Origin: Lingula anatina
Lineage: Eukaryota > Brachiopoda > Lingulata > Lingulida > Lingulidae
Direction: 5' to 3'
DNA: 26,627 nt
Assembly: GCF_001039355.2 (NCBI RefSeq)
Contig: NW_019774036.1
Coordinates: 259,206 to 285,832 of the forward strand
Shown: piece after piece, positions 1-10,819 of the stretch
Numbering within the stretch: position 1 is the stretch's first letter
Layout: the number at the start of each line of letters is the position of its first letter
The notes under the pieces: model-generated
Databases searched by the model: none
Told to the model about the DNA's origin: nothing
Seen by the model: only the letters and a program-made list of their open reading frames with translations
Translations under genes and position numbers: made by a program

Positions 1-445
1 CTCACCTGTAAAGTATAAAAAGAAGCAAGAAATCATGCACAACTCCCATATCAAATACACCGACAAAATTATAATTGGGCAGGCTCTGATCAGAGGCAAT
101 TTATCCTACAAATCTACAGAGTGATAAATCCCTTAAAACAGTAGGTCCTTTTCTAGACCAAAGTTCAGCTCGTTCAATGATACAAATAATTGAACATGAT
201 AATGATATTTTTTCAGCTGAAAGTTAGCCATTATTTTTAAACACGTGACAATTATTTTTATCAACATGAGGAAGAAAAATTGTGAATAAAATTTCTGGAA
301 AATAGGCCTTCCGCCATCTTGTTTTGGAAAAGGGAAAGTGGTCGTCTGTCATCTTATGGGGGTCACAATATCGCTTTCATTTTCAAGCGCACAAGCCAGA
401 TTGTGCTGTTCCATACGATTGCAGTAGGAGTCCACCGAGCTTTCA
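1..445. other. Intergenic DNA upstream of TATDN2-NADAR
   Basis: I see no gene in this stretch. It is AT-rich. It contains a short YY1-like element (CCGCCATCTTG at about 311-321), which is a common site near metazoan promoters. A 12-base string (GCTTTCATTTTT, the first copy differing at its end) occurs twice, near 373 and 439, and is too short to interpret. The gene to the left, if any, lies outside the window. Confidence 0.5.
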
Positions 446-511
446 TTTTTACAGGAAGTGACGTTATAAATTTGCAGCACGTGACTTCATTGGTGGGATG
501 TCTGAAATGTG
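446..511 (+). promoter_or_regulatory. Candidate TATDN2-NADAR core promoter
   Basis: Several promoter-type elements cluster just before the first exon. There is a composite ETS/CRE-like block (CAGGAAGTGACGT, 452-464), an overlapping TATA-like TTATAAAT (about 463-471) and an E-box CACGTGAC (478-485). Transcription probably starts near 490-505, but no start can be fixed from sequence alone. The downstream donor at 561 gives the first exon a clear 3' boundary, which supports this location. Confidence 0.4.
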
Positions 512-560
512 ATGGCTGCCTTGCAGCGAAATTTGGGTGAAAGCTCGAGTTCTGTCAAGG
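512..560 (+). CDS. Alternative first coding exon or uORF of TATDN2-NADAR
   Basis: An ATG at 512 in excellent initiation context (GATGGC) opens 16 codons beginning MAALQRNLGE, and ends in splice phase 1 at a strong donor (GTGAGA at 561). Joined to the exon at 1722 it stays in frame and supplies an alternative N-terminus. Joined to the exon at 979 it meets TAG one codon after the junction, so it would then be a short upstream ORF ahead of the ATG at 1017. No transcript data are available here, so which form is used is unknown. Confidence 0.4.
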
Positions 561-1016
561 GTGAGATTTTCTTTGAATTATAACTACTTTTTAAATTATT
601 GAACAGTACGTTATGATTACAGGGGTTAGTGTTTACAATCAAAAGCATGTTGTGTTAAACTGTTTCAATTAACTGTCTTCAAAGAATAAGACGTATTTGA
701 CACTGGAACAAGATATGCAATTCTCGCCCCTCCCCACCTACAACGTCAAGGATTCGAATTTTCCCCACATTAAATTGTGTGGTGTTTTTGATCAATGTCT
801 CTTCTATTTAGAGAACTTTGTTTGGTAGTTTACGCAATTGTTTATCGCCATCTTGCAAGGAATTTCAAGCCCATTGAAATACATGTATATACTGTTATTA
901 TTTATGATTAACAAAATTATTTAAAAAAAATACTCATCAAATTAAGGTTGCAACCCTTCATGTTATTCACTGTTTCAGTGTAGCTACCTGCGTCATACAA
1001 ACAATTCCAGATTGAC

Positions 1017-4000
1017 ATGGAGACACCTACTGGTGACACAAATAAAAACAAGTCTGCTAATGCCAAGACTCGGAAAAACAGCTCGCCTGTCTTTTCTGCC
1101 TCGGCTTCCCTGCATGGAGCAGCGAGGTTGTTCTCGCGGTCAGTTCAGGACTTGGGACAGCAGAAAAGAGGCTCACCTGCCCAAAACCTCAGGAGAAGTG
1201 CAAGCCCAAGGCTGCAAGAATGCCTTATAACAGAGAAGAAAGGTGGGATGAATCAAGATATGTTAATTTTTAAGCTGAAAAGAAAAGCAGCTTTGAACTG
1301 TATCTTCTGATATATCTTGGAATTGTTGAAAGTTGTGCACAAATATGGGACATGAGAAACTGAACACAATTTTTTCAAGCTGACCCTTGATTTCTGCTGT
1401 GTACCCACCCAACTCTTTAATTTCTCAAGGCTAGTTTACTTTATATTCTTGAATTAGGCTGAAAGCAAGTTAGGAGTTGCACAGGTCAGAAGCATGGTCT
1501 GTTTCATTTGTCAGTTCATCAGTTTAAAGGAAAATTCATTCTGAAAAGTAAAGCCAGGCAGGCATATGGCCCTTGGGGTGTTACAAAATTTTATTTTAGC
1601 CAGGAGAAGATAGCATTTATAATGAATACATTATTTTTTTTGGTTTAGAAACAAACTTTGCTGCAATATGAAGTTTAACTAAAAAACTAATTAAAATTCT
1701 TTAATTTACATGCATTTTCAGATCGCAGTGTAGATCTAGGTCATGATGACCCAGTTATTTCCAAACCAAGTGAAGCTGTCTCCATGGCGAACTGCCCAAA
1801 GAAGAGGCTGGGGTCGTGGTCCTCTTCCTCCTCCTCTGCCAACTCTGTACAATGTGACCCTCAGACTGGAGCCAGTATTGGAGGTGAGAAAGTGAACTAC
1901 ATGATTTTGTAGAATAAGATAGGGAACTCTTCCCAATGTTACTGTTTACCAGTAATAAGAACAGGTCTGCAGCCAGCAATTTCAAGGGTGGAGGGGACTT
2001 TTATTCTTTCTTTTTTGAAAAGTAAACTTTTTTGCCCCTTAGTTGACCAACACCTAGATCAAATTTTGATGCAGTGAGGACAGCAATAATAATCTAAGCT
2101 GTCAGCATAATAAAAGAAACTGTTATTTTTCTAAGGCATGGGAATTTTTTCAATCTTTCAACTCTGAATAAAATGTTCATCTGCCATGTTGGATTCAAAT
2201 TTAAGATTGCATGTGGGTCACTGAAGTTCAATAAGTGTCGTATTTAATTGACTTTTTGTTCTTGTTGAATGAAGAGATTTGGTATGTTTTATTAATGAGA
2301 GTAAGACTTCTAAATTAATTTATTGTTCTTATTATAATTGTAGAAGAAGCACCTGCCAATCAAGAGATCTCAACTGTAGGTGGCGTTGGTGATGCAAGAG
2401 TAGTTGAAGTCACCTCAGCTGGCAATGAGACCAGTACAAACACCATGCTTCCTTCAGTCATCAGATCACTGGAGACGGCTCTAACACAGGAGCTGTGCAG
2501 TGAAGACCAGGTGGCTGACAAGGAAAACTCCTCCCAGTACAACCTGATGTTCAAGTCTCTGTGTTCTCCCCAGTTAGAGCCTGTCTTGTTCTCTGGGGAG
2601 TACAGTGTGTTGTCCAACCATTACCTGTGCCAGGTCGCTTACAAGGGCGAAGAATTCTCAAGTGTAGAGCACGCCTACCAAGTTTTAAAAGCACGTTTCC
2701 ATGGGAAAGAGAAACTCGCAGACCAAATCCAGCATGCCAGGCGAGGGAGAGATGCAGAACGACTTGGTTCTCAGGTGGAGGAGTCAGACCTTTGGATCAG
2801 CAAGAGATGCCGAGTCATCAGGAAATTGTTGCAGTCCAAAAGTGACCTTTGTCCACAGTTTAATATGGTTCTGCTGGACACAGGTGACCATCCACTTTGG
2901 CATTCTGTCACCTGTCCAGGGTGGGGCGTTGGACTGACTGAGGAAGATTTCCGCCGTGGGAGATGTCCAAGGGGAGGGAACTTGTTAGGAGTGGCCATCA
3001 TGAAACTGAGGAAATCTTTGCGGAACACAGATTCCAGTAAAATTGTAAAAGGTTAGAAATTACTGTATTTGTTCAGCCTGCTTTTGCCTAAACTGAGAGT
3101 AACATTTTCTTTAAGGCCTCTTTCTTTCTATCTTTCTTTCTTTCTTTCTATCTTTCTTTTGTTTTGAAGCTCTTGCCATTTGCAAAGATTCCATTAATAT
3201 TGCAGTAGCTGAGCTGTAGCAATAAATGGTTCTACGTAATAAATGCAGCAAAGTCAGGAATGGAGAAAATTGTTTTATTTGCCAGTACTATTTAAAGTAG
3301 AAATATAAATGATTTCTTTAATTTGAAGCAGAAAAGCTATCAGTAGTAAATGTCCAATTAGAACCTAACTAGTTCTGTTTGATAAAATATTTTTTTGACA
3401 ATTACATATTTTTAACTACAAAAAATGTTCTTTTCAGATAAGACGTCACACAAGAAATCTCACAAAAAACTCAAGTGCAGCAAATCTCCGAAGTCCTTAC
3501 TCCGTGTCAGTTCAGCAGATAAAGGTACAACTGTGTATTGATAGAATTCCAGGGATATACATTTAGCAACTCCCTTAGATATTTTCTTTAGTGTGTACCT
3601 TGTATTTTATGGAGGCAAATTAAAATGATTCTTTTGCAGGAAAACATCTCATTTTAAGTTGTACCAGTGTGATATTGATTTTTCTGAATTATATAACAAA
3701 TCACTGAAATTGTTTAGCTTGTAAGCTGAAATCACAAGTACACAGTTTTATATAATAACAAATACTTAATTATGATACCATCTTTTTGCCATCAGAACAA
3801 CTTCATGTATCAAAACTGAAATTTTAATGTAAGTACCAGTTGCGAACACTTTGGTATATATTATAATATATTTGACAGGGGATATTTTAGAATGTAATTA
3901 AATTTATTCTTCAGACCTTGGCAGTTCTGAGATGGTGGAGAGGGATAGTACTGTCAGCGAGAGAAGAAGTCAAGGTCATCTGAAAAATGGTCAAGATGAT

Positions 4001-7000
4001 GCTGAAGACACTCGAACTGTATTGTCCGGCCCGTTTAATGGACAGAGGGTGGACTTTGGTCAGTCTGTTGCTGACGGAGAGAGGGAAAGCATCTCAGATG
4101 GCACTCGGGAAACAAGTATGGACATATCTGCTGAGAAAGTAGACCAAGAACTTATAAATACTAAAAGTTCAAACACAAGCAGGTCCAGTACAGGCAGTTC
4201 CAGTGGAAACACATCAGTGAGTAATAGCAGTTCCAATACAGTGGGGACAGACTATAATACCAGTGCCAGTAATGTTAGCAGTTCAAGAGACAACAGTAGT
4301 ATTGAGACTCCGTCCTCTAAAACTATCACCCTGAGAAAGAAGAAAAAGAAGGGAAAAAGAAAGAAAACCGAGAAAAAACACCATGGACAGGGTGGATTGC
4401 CCCCTGAACCTGATGTCAGAGAGGTCAGTTATGGAAGTGACAGTGTCAGAAACACTCAGCTGGCTGCCCAAATTGACCAGGGGTCAGTGAGATCTGGCCA
4501 TCAATGCCAAGGACTAATTGTCCAGAAAAAGTCTTCAGGTTTTGGCCGAGGAAGAGTGTGCTTCAAAATGAAAACACCGGGAAGAAGGAATTCTCTCGAA
4601 CAGCAGATGCATCTTCAAAATTTGCAAGAACAGCAGTTTCAGATTCGACAAAGAAATCAAAAGCAGGAAAAATGGGGTGAAAACCAACAGCAGCCACACT
4701 TAACGGTACATGACTGTGAAATAGAGCAACCACAGGTACAATTACAACAGGAGACCTGTGCACAGGTCCCAGGCCAACATCCACAGGTTAAACAGAAAGA
4801 AGGGCAAAGTGGACAACAAAAAGAACAGGAACACCATAGACCTACTGAAAATCCTGCCAAGGACTGGAGACAGTGGGGTCCAAAATGGGGGCCCAGACGT
4901 GGGAGAAAACCACTGGCACAGATCCGAGACGGCACCTTGATGGAGTCCGGCAGCATGAAAACCAGCACTCCTAAACCTAAGACCTCCACTGTGCTCAGTC
5001 TACACCAGAGATTGAGAGCTGGGGAAGGTGGACTGGGGTGTCTCAAGAGAGAGAAGAGCCTCCAGACAAGTACACCATTCAAAGCCAATAGTGCCCCAAT
5101 AACACAACAAAATGGTGACTTCTTAAAAGATCAGACTTTGGAAACACTGCCAGTTGATGTTGTTGCAAATCCAGGCCAGGAAAACTGCAATGGATGTGAA
5201 GAGTTTATGCACTACCAGGAAGGGAAAGCACATGGTTTACAAGTTAATAACAATGCAGAGGTTGAGGACAGGAACCACTCTGTCTCTGACATCACCCTGT
5301 CACGCTGTAACATTGGAGGTGGTGACAATGACGGCTACGATGACAGTTGGCTCAGTAACAAAGACTCCAGCAATTCTGATCAGTTTAATGCGCTTACTGA
5401 CCACCAGGAGGTGCTAAGTCCAGCCTGGATACCGGTCAACTCCAGGATAAGCCCAGCTCTGAAACCTACAGCCCCCAGAAGTGTGATATGTGGGTCCTTG
5501 GGGGCAGCACCCAACCGTAGTGGCTATCCTCACAATAAATGGACTGTGGTGCCAAAGACAGACAAAGTTGGTGGAAATTCCAAAAGGAGGGTAGTCCCTG
5601 TACAGAAGGCTTACAGCGACACTGCCCTGATAAGATCAGACTCTAGTACAGCGTCCAAAAATGTCTCTTACATCCAGCCTGTGAATAATCAGTCACATGA
5701 CCAGTCACATGATGGGTTACATGATCAATCACTTGATCAATCTTCTGATCAGCTGAGCACCTCCTCTGTGGACTGGTTTGAGGTGCAGGACGGCCCCTCT
5801 CGCCATATACGTTTCCAGAACACCTCCAGCAGCTACAGAAGTGTAGATGGAGCCACTAGTGATAGCAAACTCAGATATGGAAGCTGGGAAGAATATAATG
5901 AAAATAATGGTGAGACTTCAACGGAAATAAAAATGACACAGGGTGATGGTAATGACAATAGTTCGAGTTATAACAGTTGGGAAGAATACAATGACAAGGA
6001 TAGTGTTCCAGTGAGGTTATCATCAGTGACACCAGAGTGTATGTACAGAGAACAAGACTGGCGTTGGGGTGGCGGGGGCAGGATGAGTGACCCTGGTCCC
6101 CTCAAACACCAACTGATGACCATGAACAACCAAGGCCAGGTCACATTTGGCAGTGTGGGAGGTGCTCAGACAGCAGCTGAGAACTCTGGTTCCAGGAAAT
6201 CCTGGGGGAGAGGACGGGGGGAGGATGCGTGGAGGATGCCTGTGGGAGGCTGGACAGCCACAAAATCATCGTCCAATCTGGAAACAGCAAAGACTCAGAG
6301 TTTTGGAAGTAGTTCTTCTCTGAACTCAGAGGAGACTGGGGTGTGGAGCAAGGCGTTCTGTAAGAAGTTCAGTAGTGTTGATATTCCGTACATTGACACT
6401 CACTGTCATATTGACTTCCTGTTTCGAAGGACAGGCTTCAAGGGGACATTCGCCAAGTACAGGTCTCAGAATGAGGCTACGTTTCCTGCCAGCTACGAGG
6501 GATGTGTGGCAGTGTTCTGTGAACCACATTCTTTTAAAGTTCAAGGTATGAAAATGATGGTTGTGTATTATTTTTGTTTTACAGGTGCAAAGAAAACATG
6601 TTTGGTAAATCTGATATCATATTGAAAGACTTACCTTTAACAACTGTGTTTAAAGGGGAATTTGTAAATTTTGACGCTGAATAAGAACTTAGATTTTTCA
6701 AATACTAGTTGCGGATCTTATGTATGGAGCTCATAGATATGTATCTCAGAAAATCTTTAAAAGAAAAAGATACAGACATTTAAGTAGGAGTTTTTAATGA
6801 ATATTTTATTTCCTCAGGTGGTCTATGGCGTGATATAGTCCAGGAGGAGGGGGTTTGGGGTGCATTTGGCTGTCACCCTAAGTGTGCCACTGACTACACC
6901 CTGGTGTCTGACCAGGGGCTCCAGGCATGTCTCCGTCACCCTAAGACAGTAGCCCTGGGGGAGATAGGACTAGACTACTCTGGGAAGTAAGTACATATTT

Positions 7001-8284
7001 AGACTGACGGAGATAATTGTTGTTATTAAATCACTCCACTCCACTCCCAGTGGCCCTGGGTGAGGTAAGACTAAACTTGATGTGAAAAGGGCGTTGGTGT
7101 GCAGTCGACTACCTACAAATAGCAGACAACGGCCTGTTTGAGTTGAGACTTCAGCTCTATGGAATACTGGTCTGCACTGCTTATAAAGATATCTTCCTTC
7201 CAAACAAGGCATTTTATGGAAATCTTCTACTTCATTATTTTGTAGGTTTGGTAGTTTGAAGGAAAAGCAGAAGCTTGTGTTTGTGAAGCAGTTACAGATG
7301 GCTATGGACAGAGGTCTGCCGCTGGTCATCCACTGTAGGGAGGCCGAGGATGACTGCTTTGAGATTATGAAGACAGTGAGTTCACTTCAGGAGTTATTGC
7401 AGACTGTCACAAATTTCATGTACAGTTGTGACGTATGAGCTGCTTTATTTGTTTGCACATATGTAAACCATATTAAGTTTAAAGTTGGCTTTGCTAGATA
7501 GACCCAGGACCTTTGTGATGAAAATATCTTGTTTCCATAACAATATCAGTAACATCTTCTAGATGGTTCCAAAAGACTGGAAGATTCACCGCCACTGTTT
7601 CACCAGAGACTGGCAGGAGGCGTCCCGCTGGGTGGCGTTCTTCCCTAACCTCTTTGTGGGTCTGACGCCACTGGTGACCTACAGTTCGGCAGTGGAGGTC
7701 CACCAGGTGGCCCGCTGTCTGCCCTTAGATCGTCTGCTCCTGGAGACGGACGCTCCGTACTTTGTGCCTCATGGGGTGAGGTGGTGAACTTTGTCAGTGA
7801 TGACACCTTTGTTGTTTTGCTTTCAAATATGATTCCTTGGAAAGTTTTTATAAAGTTTTGAAAATATTCACACTACATAATTAACATGATACAACAATAG
7901 TAAATAATTGAAGGGAGTAAATAAACAGATGGATAAAAATTGTAGCATTGATTTATAAATTATTAAGAGTTACAACAACCCTTGAAGGACCTATTTTTCT
8001 TCACATTTCAATTTTCAGTTATGTTGGGTATTCTCTGTTTTAGCTAGGTTTGGTATTTCTCAGTTTTCAGTCAGGCTAGGTATTTCTCCATAACAGTATT
8101 CTAAGAGTATATATACACTAAGAGTGTATGCTCTGTGTTCCAGGTGCGGAGAGATGAGATGCAGTACTCGCACCCTGGTCTGGCTGTCGTCGTTGCAGAC
8201 GAGGTGGCCATGTGGAAGGGCGTAACCACGCACGAGGTCCTTAAGGCGTGCCGGGAAAATACCAGGAAAATGTACGGGATTTGA
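1017..8284 (+). CDS. TATDN2: NADAR-domain / TatD nuclease fusion protein (TATDN2-like), nine coding exons
   Basis: Coding exons: 1017-1242 (exon begins 979), 1722-1883, 2344-3051, 3438-3524, 3915-6545, 6818-6986, 7246-7375, 7563-7775, 8144-8284. All introns are GT-AG and phases agree throughout, giving 1488 residues. Residues about 209-355 are a NADAR domain (VEHAYQ near its start, GGNLLG near its end). Residues about 400-1215 are low-complexity: Ser/Asn tracts, a Lys-rich probable nuclear localisation signal (4333-4380) and a Gln-rich stretch (4591-4700). Residues about 1219-1488 are a TatD metal-dependent nuclease domain with the expected ligands: H1224 and H1226 in DTHCH, E1320 in GEIGLD, H1357 in VIHCRE, H1382 in HRHCF and D1434 in ETDAPY. 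Human TATDN2 has a comparable disordered N-terminus and C-terminal TatD domain, and is reported to act on nucleic acid including R-loops. The NADAR domain is the unusual part. Inferred role: nuclear nucleic-acid processing or repair, possibly linked to ADP-ribose. If intron 6 is retained, the protein ends at 6622 without most of the nuclease. Exon structure and TatD identity are secure; NADAR is strong by motif. Confidence 0.9.
3118..3161. repeat. CTTT-type microsatellite in TATDN2-NADAR intron
   Basis: An imperfect CTTT/CTAT tetranucleotide run of about 44 bases lies 67 bases past the donor of the NADAR exon. It is pyrimidine-rich on the coding strand. It is not next to the acceptor, so it is probably neutral. 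Confidence 0.8.
6947..7078 (+). repeat. Decayed tandem duplication of TATDN2 exon 7 3' end inside intron 7
   Basis: The exon segment 6947-6977, which carries the GEIGLD motif, matches 7048-7078 in the following intron at 25 of 31 positions, offset 101 bases. The copy is preceded by CCCAG and followed by GGTAAGA, so it resembles a tiny exon with both splice signals. Its reading frame is not needed by the protein, because exon 7 and exon 8 join in frame without it. It is best read as an old local duplication. Confidence 0.5.
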
Positions 8285-8844
8285 GGTTGGACAGCTCACT
8301 TGGAAAATAAACAAGGGCAAATTACCATTGAAATGCATGGGAATTTCAAACAAGCATTAGCATATGTGAATACTGTAGACTTGCAGATTGCAGAGAAAAT
8401 GGCTCAGAGGAAAAAATTTATAGAATACCTTGGTATATTGTAGACTAAGGTACTGATACTATGTATGGGATGTTACGTCATGTAACTTGATCTAGAGGGT
8501 AGAGAAATTCCCTTTGGTTTTACTTGCTGGCTGATTATATATATAGAAAAACGGCATGTGTTATAGGTGGCCTAGGAAATAGTAGAAAATGAAGTTATTC
8601 TTGAATGAAATATACCTAGTCAAAGTAAGAAATGTGTCATTTATTTCCAGCTGTTTTCCAAGTCCTTCCCAAGGTGCTTTGACCTGGAATAAGATAATTT
8701 CTGGGTATCATATCTTTGGTAATTTATATATTGTAATTTGCATGCATTTAATTTCAGTATTCTAGTACCGACATTTTTCTGATATTAACTATTCCGAGTG
8801 CCAATGACTCCTTGCATGTCAGTTGATTGTACAGACTCACTTAA
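8285..8844. other. 3' flank of TATDN2-NADAR
   Basis: This is 3'UTR or intergenic sequence of the plus-strand gene. It is AT-rich with several short TATATA stretches. I recognise no coding, RNA or mobile-element signal. Confidence 0.4.
8306..8311 (+). terminator. Candidate polyadenylation signal of TATDN2-NADAR
   Basis: A canonical AATAAA lies 22 bases after the stop codon. Use of a signal this close would give a very short 3'UTR. Further AT-rich sequence to the right could hold alternative signals. Confidence 0.35.
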
Positions 8845-9066
8845 TCTGTATTCACATGGCAGTATTCACATATCTGTATTCACATGGCAGTATTCAAATA
8901 TTTGTATTCACATGGCAGTATTCACATATTTGTATTCACATGGCAGTATTCACATATCTGTATTCACATGGCAGTATTCAAATATTTGTATTCACATGGC
9001 AGTATTCACATATTTGTATTCACATGGCAGTATTCACATTGCAGTAGTCACATATGTACTCACATG
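8845..9066. repeat. 28-bp minisatellite with 84-bp higher-order period
   Basis: Seven head-to-tail copies of a 28-base unit centred on GTATTCACATGGCAGTATTC start at 8845, 8873, 8901, 8929, 8957, 8985 and 9013, followed by degenerate copies to about 9066. Variants at the third and fifth positions from the unit ends (TCTG/TTTG and CACATA/AAATA) repeat every three units: copies 2-4 equal copies 5-7. That shows an 84-base block was itself duplicated. Because 28 is not a multiple of three and the unit lacks stops, all three plus-strand frames are open here. These frames are not genes. Confidence 0.95.
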
Positions 9067-9975
9067 TAAGTATTGTTTAAGTGGACAGATATGAGGTGTC
9101 CATTGTACAGCTACCCTCACTACAGTAATTACATATTCTAGAAAATGAAAAAAAAAAAATTCTTCTGTTTCTAATTCAAAGACTACAAAACTCCGTAGAA
9201 ATACAGATAACTGGGTTTTATTTACTATCATTCATATATTACATATTATTTTAGCATTCTATAACAAATGCCATTGTAATTGTTTGTTAGTTATGAAAAT
9301 TAAATAGTGTTAAATGGTCATATTCTTATTTTATCTGTTACAGTTATTTTCATAGTTGGTTGAATTTTCTCTGTAACAAATGGATTTGTAACAGAAGTAT
9401 ATTGAAAATTTAATGAATAATTTTTGCATAGTTTCAACAGGATTTTTCGTGGAGTGTTGAGGAATGAAAATCCCTCTTCGTAATTGCATATAGATCCCTT
9501 TTACATAATCTGACTATATTTATTTCCAATTCTGATTTGTACTGTTACATTCACTATGTCATACCTTTCTATGACAAATCCTTGGATAATAAAAAGGTTT
9601 ACCATTATTTCACTACCCATTAGTCTAACATCAAAGCTGTCCACATTTTTTCTTATAATGTGCTGAAGATTTGCTGACAAGATAACTAGTCACACAGTGG
9701 ATATTATGGAAAAAATTGCAATGTTTTCACACAATTCTCATTTACAGTAAAGTTCTAAATACCTGACTTTTTCTGACATTTTACTATCAAAAGTCATTTT
9801 CAAGCATTCACATTCACAACTTCATTCAGGACTTTCAAATTGGCATAAATTACATTAACCAAACATTTTAGGGGGTTGGAGGGGGGATACTAATCCATGT
9901 TGTTTGAATTATTGAGGGTTTGCTGTAGTTCACGTAATAGGTGACTGCTATAGGAGGACTGACAATTGTCTTATC
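9067..9975. other. Spacer between convergent genes, with caveolin 3'UTR
   Basis: No gene is visible. The right part is presumably the 3'UTR of the minus-strand caveolin gene. Candidate minus-strand AATAAA signals, seen as TTTATT on the plus strand, lie at 9519-9524 and 9217-9222. An A-run (about 9151-9159) and a G-rich string (about 9869-9888) are the only compositional oddities. Confidence 0.4.
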
Positions 9976-10754
9976 TCAGGTATTGAGCACTGTATCCTTT
10001 GATGACTTCCGAACCAGATCAAGGTGCATACGCCCAAAAATGCGACCGAAGGACTCGAAGCAAGGGTCAGAAAATGTACGAATGCACATTCCAAATACTG
10101 TCCCAATTGCCTTGAGTTGAATTCCGTAGCTTTTTATAGAGGGCACCACGCTCCACACATTACAGAAGGTGAGACAGGCAAAGTGAATGCCCCAGCAAAA
10201 GGCACATGGGACGCCACAGATGGCACTCAGTATGCGGTAAGTCCATTTTTTGGTTGCACTGAAGGTGGCAAAGCTTGTCCGCCATATTGTCTGAAAGCTA
10301 TGGGTACCTTCTGGTTCTGCTATCACATCCTCAAAGAGAACCTAACAGAGGGAAGAAGAATTGCAATTCTATTTTTTTAGATATTTGTTATTAAACCTGA
10401 AGTTCAAATGTAAAAGATTTACCATTTTTACTGTGGAATTCAAAGATGTCAAATGTTGACAATATTCAAACTGTTTGGATTTCAGGGTAAACCAAAAGCA
10501 AGAAGTTTGTAGAGGGTTCCAATTTATCAACTTTTCCCGTCCCCACATTGCAGAGCGGAGCATACCTTCAGATGGTCATTCATGTTGGTAGGATCACGGT
10601 CAGTCATGTCCAGTGCGAACGGTGCTATCACCTTGAAGTTAGATGGTGGCTCCATCTTGTGGTCTGTTGGTTCACTGTTCAGGGAGACATTGGAGCCAAA
10701 TTGAGGCTTTGCTGTAATGTCAGCAGATCCAGATTTTTCTTCTGTATCAGACAT
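9976..10754 (-). CDS. CAV1: Caveolin, two exons
   Basis: Exon 1 runs 10754 to 10566 (63 codons) and exon 2 runs 10341 to 9976 (121 codons plus stop). They join in phase 0 at a GTATG donor and a TTAG acceptor, giving 184 residues, close to the 178 of vertebrate caveolin-1. The family signature FEDVIAEP is exact at residues 66-73. The caveolin scaffolding domain is at about 80-99 (IWRTSFATFSATKKWTYR). A hydrophobic intramembrane hairpin follows at about 100-129, with the kink proline at P108. Cysteines at 149 and 157 lie in the C-terminal helix, where vertebrate caveolins are palmitoylated. The N-terminus lacks the vertebrate Tyr14 context. Role: an integral membrane scaffold that oligomerises in the plasma membrane and binds cholesterol. 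Invertebrate caveolins need not make caveolae. The symbol marks family only, because orthology to CAV1 versus CAV3 cannot be set from sequence alone. Confidence 0.95.
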
Positions 10755-10802
10755 AGTGGCAGTCTACACACTTGTCAACTGGACAACTGCTTGAAAACCT
10801 TA

Positions 10803-10812
10803 GTATAAATAC
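10803..10812 (-). promoter_or_regulatory. TATA-like element upstream of caveolin
   Basis: On the minus strand a TATTTATA string lies about 50 bases before the caveolin ATG, a plausible core-promoter position. The same place also resembles a 3' splice site (TTTTCAG at about 10812-10818), so an upstream non-coding exon is an equally possible reading. Confidence 0.25.
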
Positions 10813-10819
10813 CTGAAAA

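Noticed and set aside
6585-6625. Alternative acceptor (TTTTACAG) in intron 6 of TATDN2-NADAR
   Set aside because: Splicing there would run into a stop at 6622 and lose the nuclease; the acceptor at 6817 restores the conserved [10 protein letters not shown] segment.
8845-9066. CRISPR array
   Set aside because: The 28-base repeats are directly adjacent with no unique spacers, and the host is a eukaryote.
8798-9094. Overlapping plus-strand open frames with repeated SHGSIHI or HMAVFTY peptides
   Set aside because: They are the three frames of the 28-bp minisatellite; stops are absent only because the unit lacks them.
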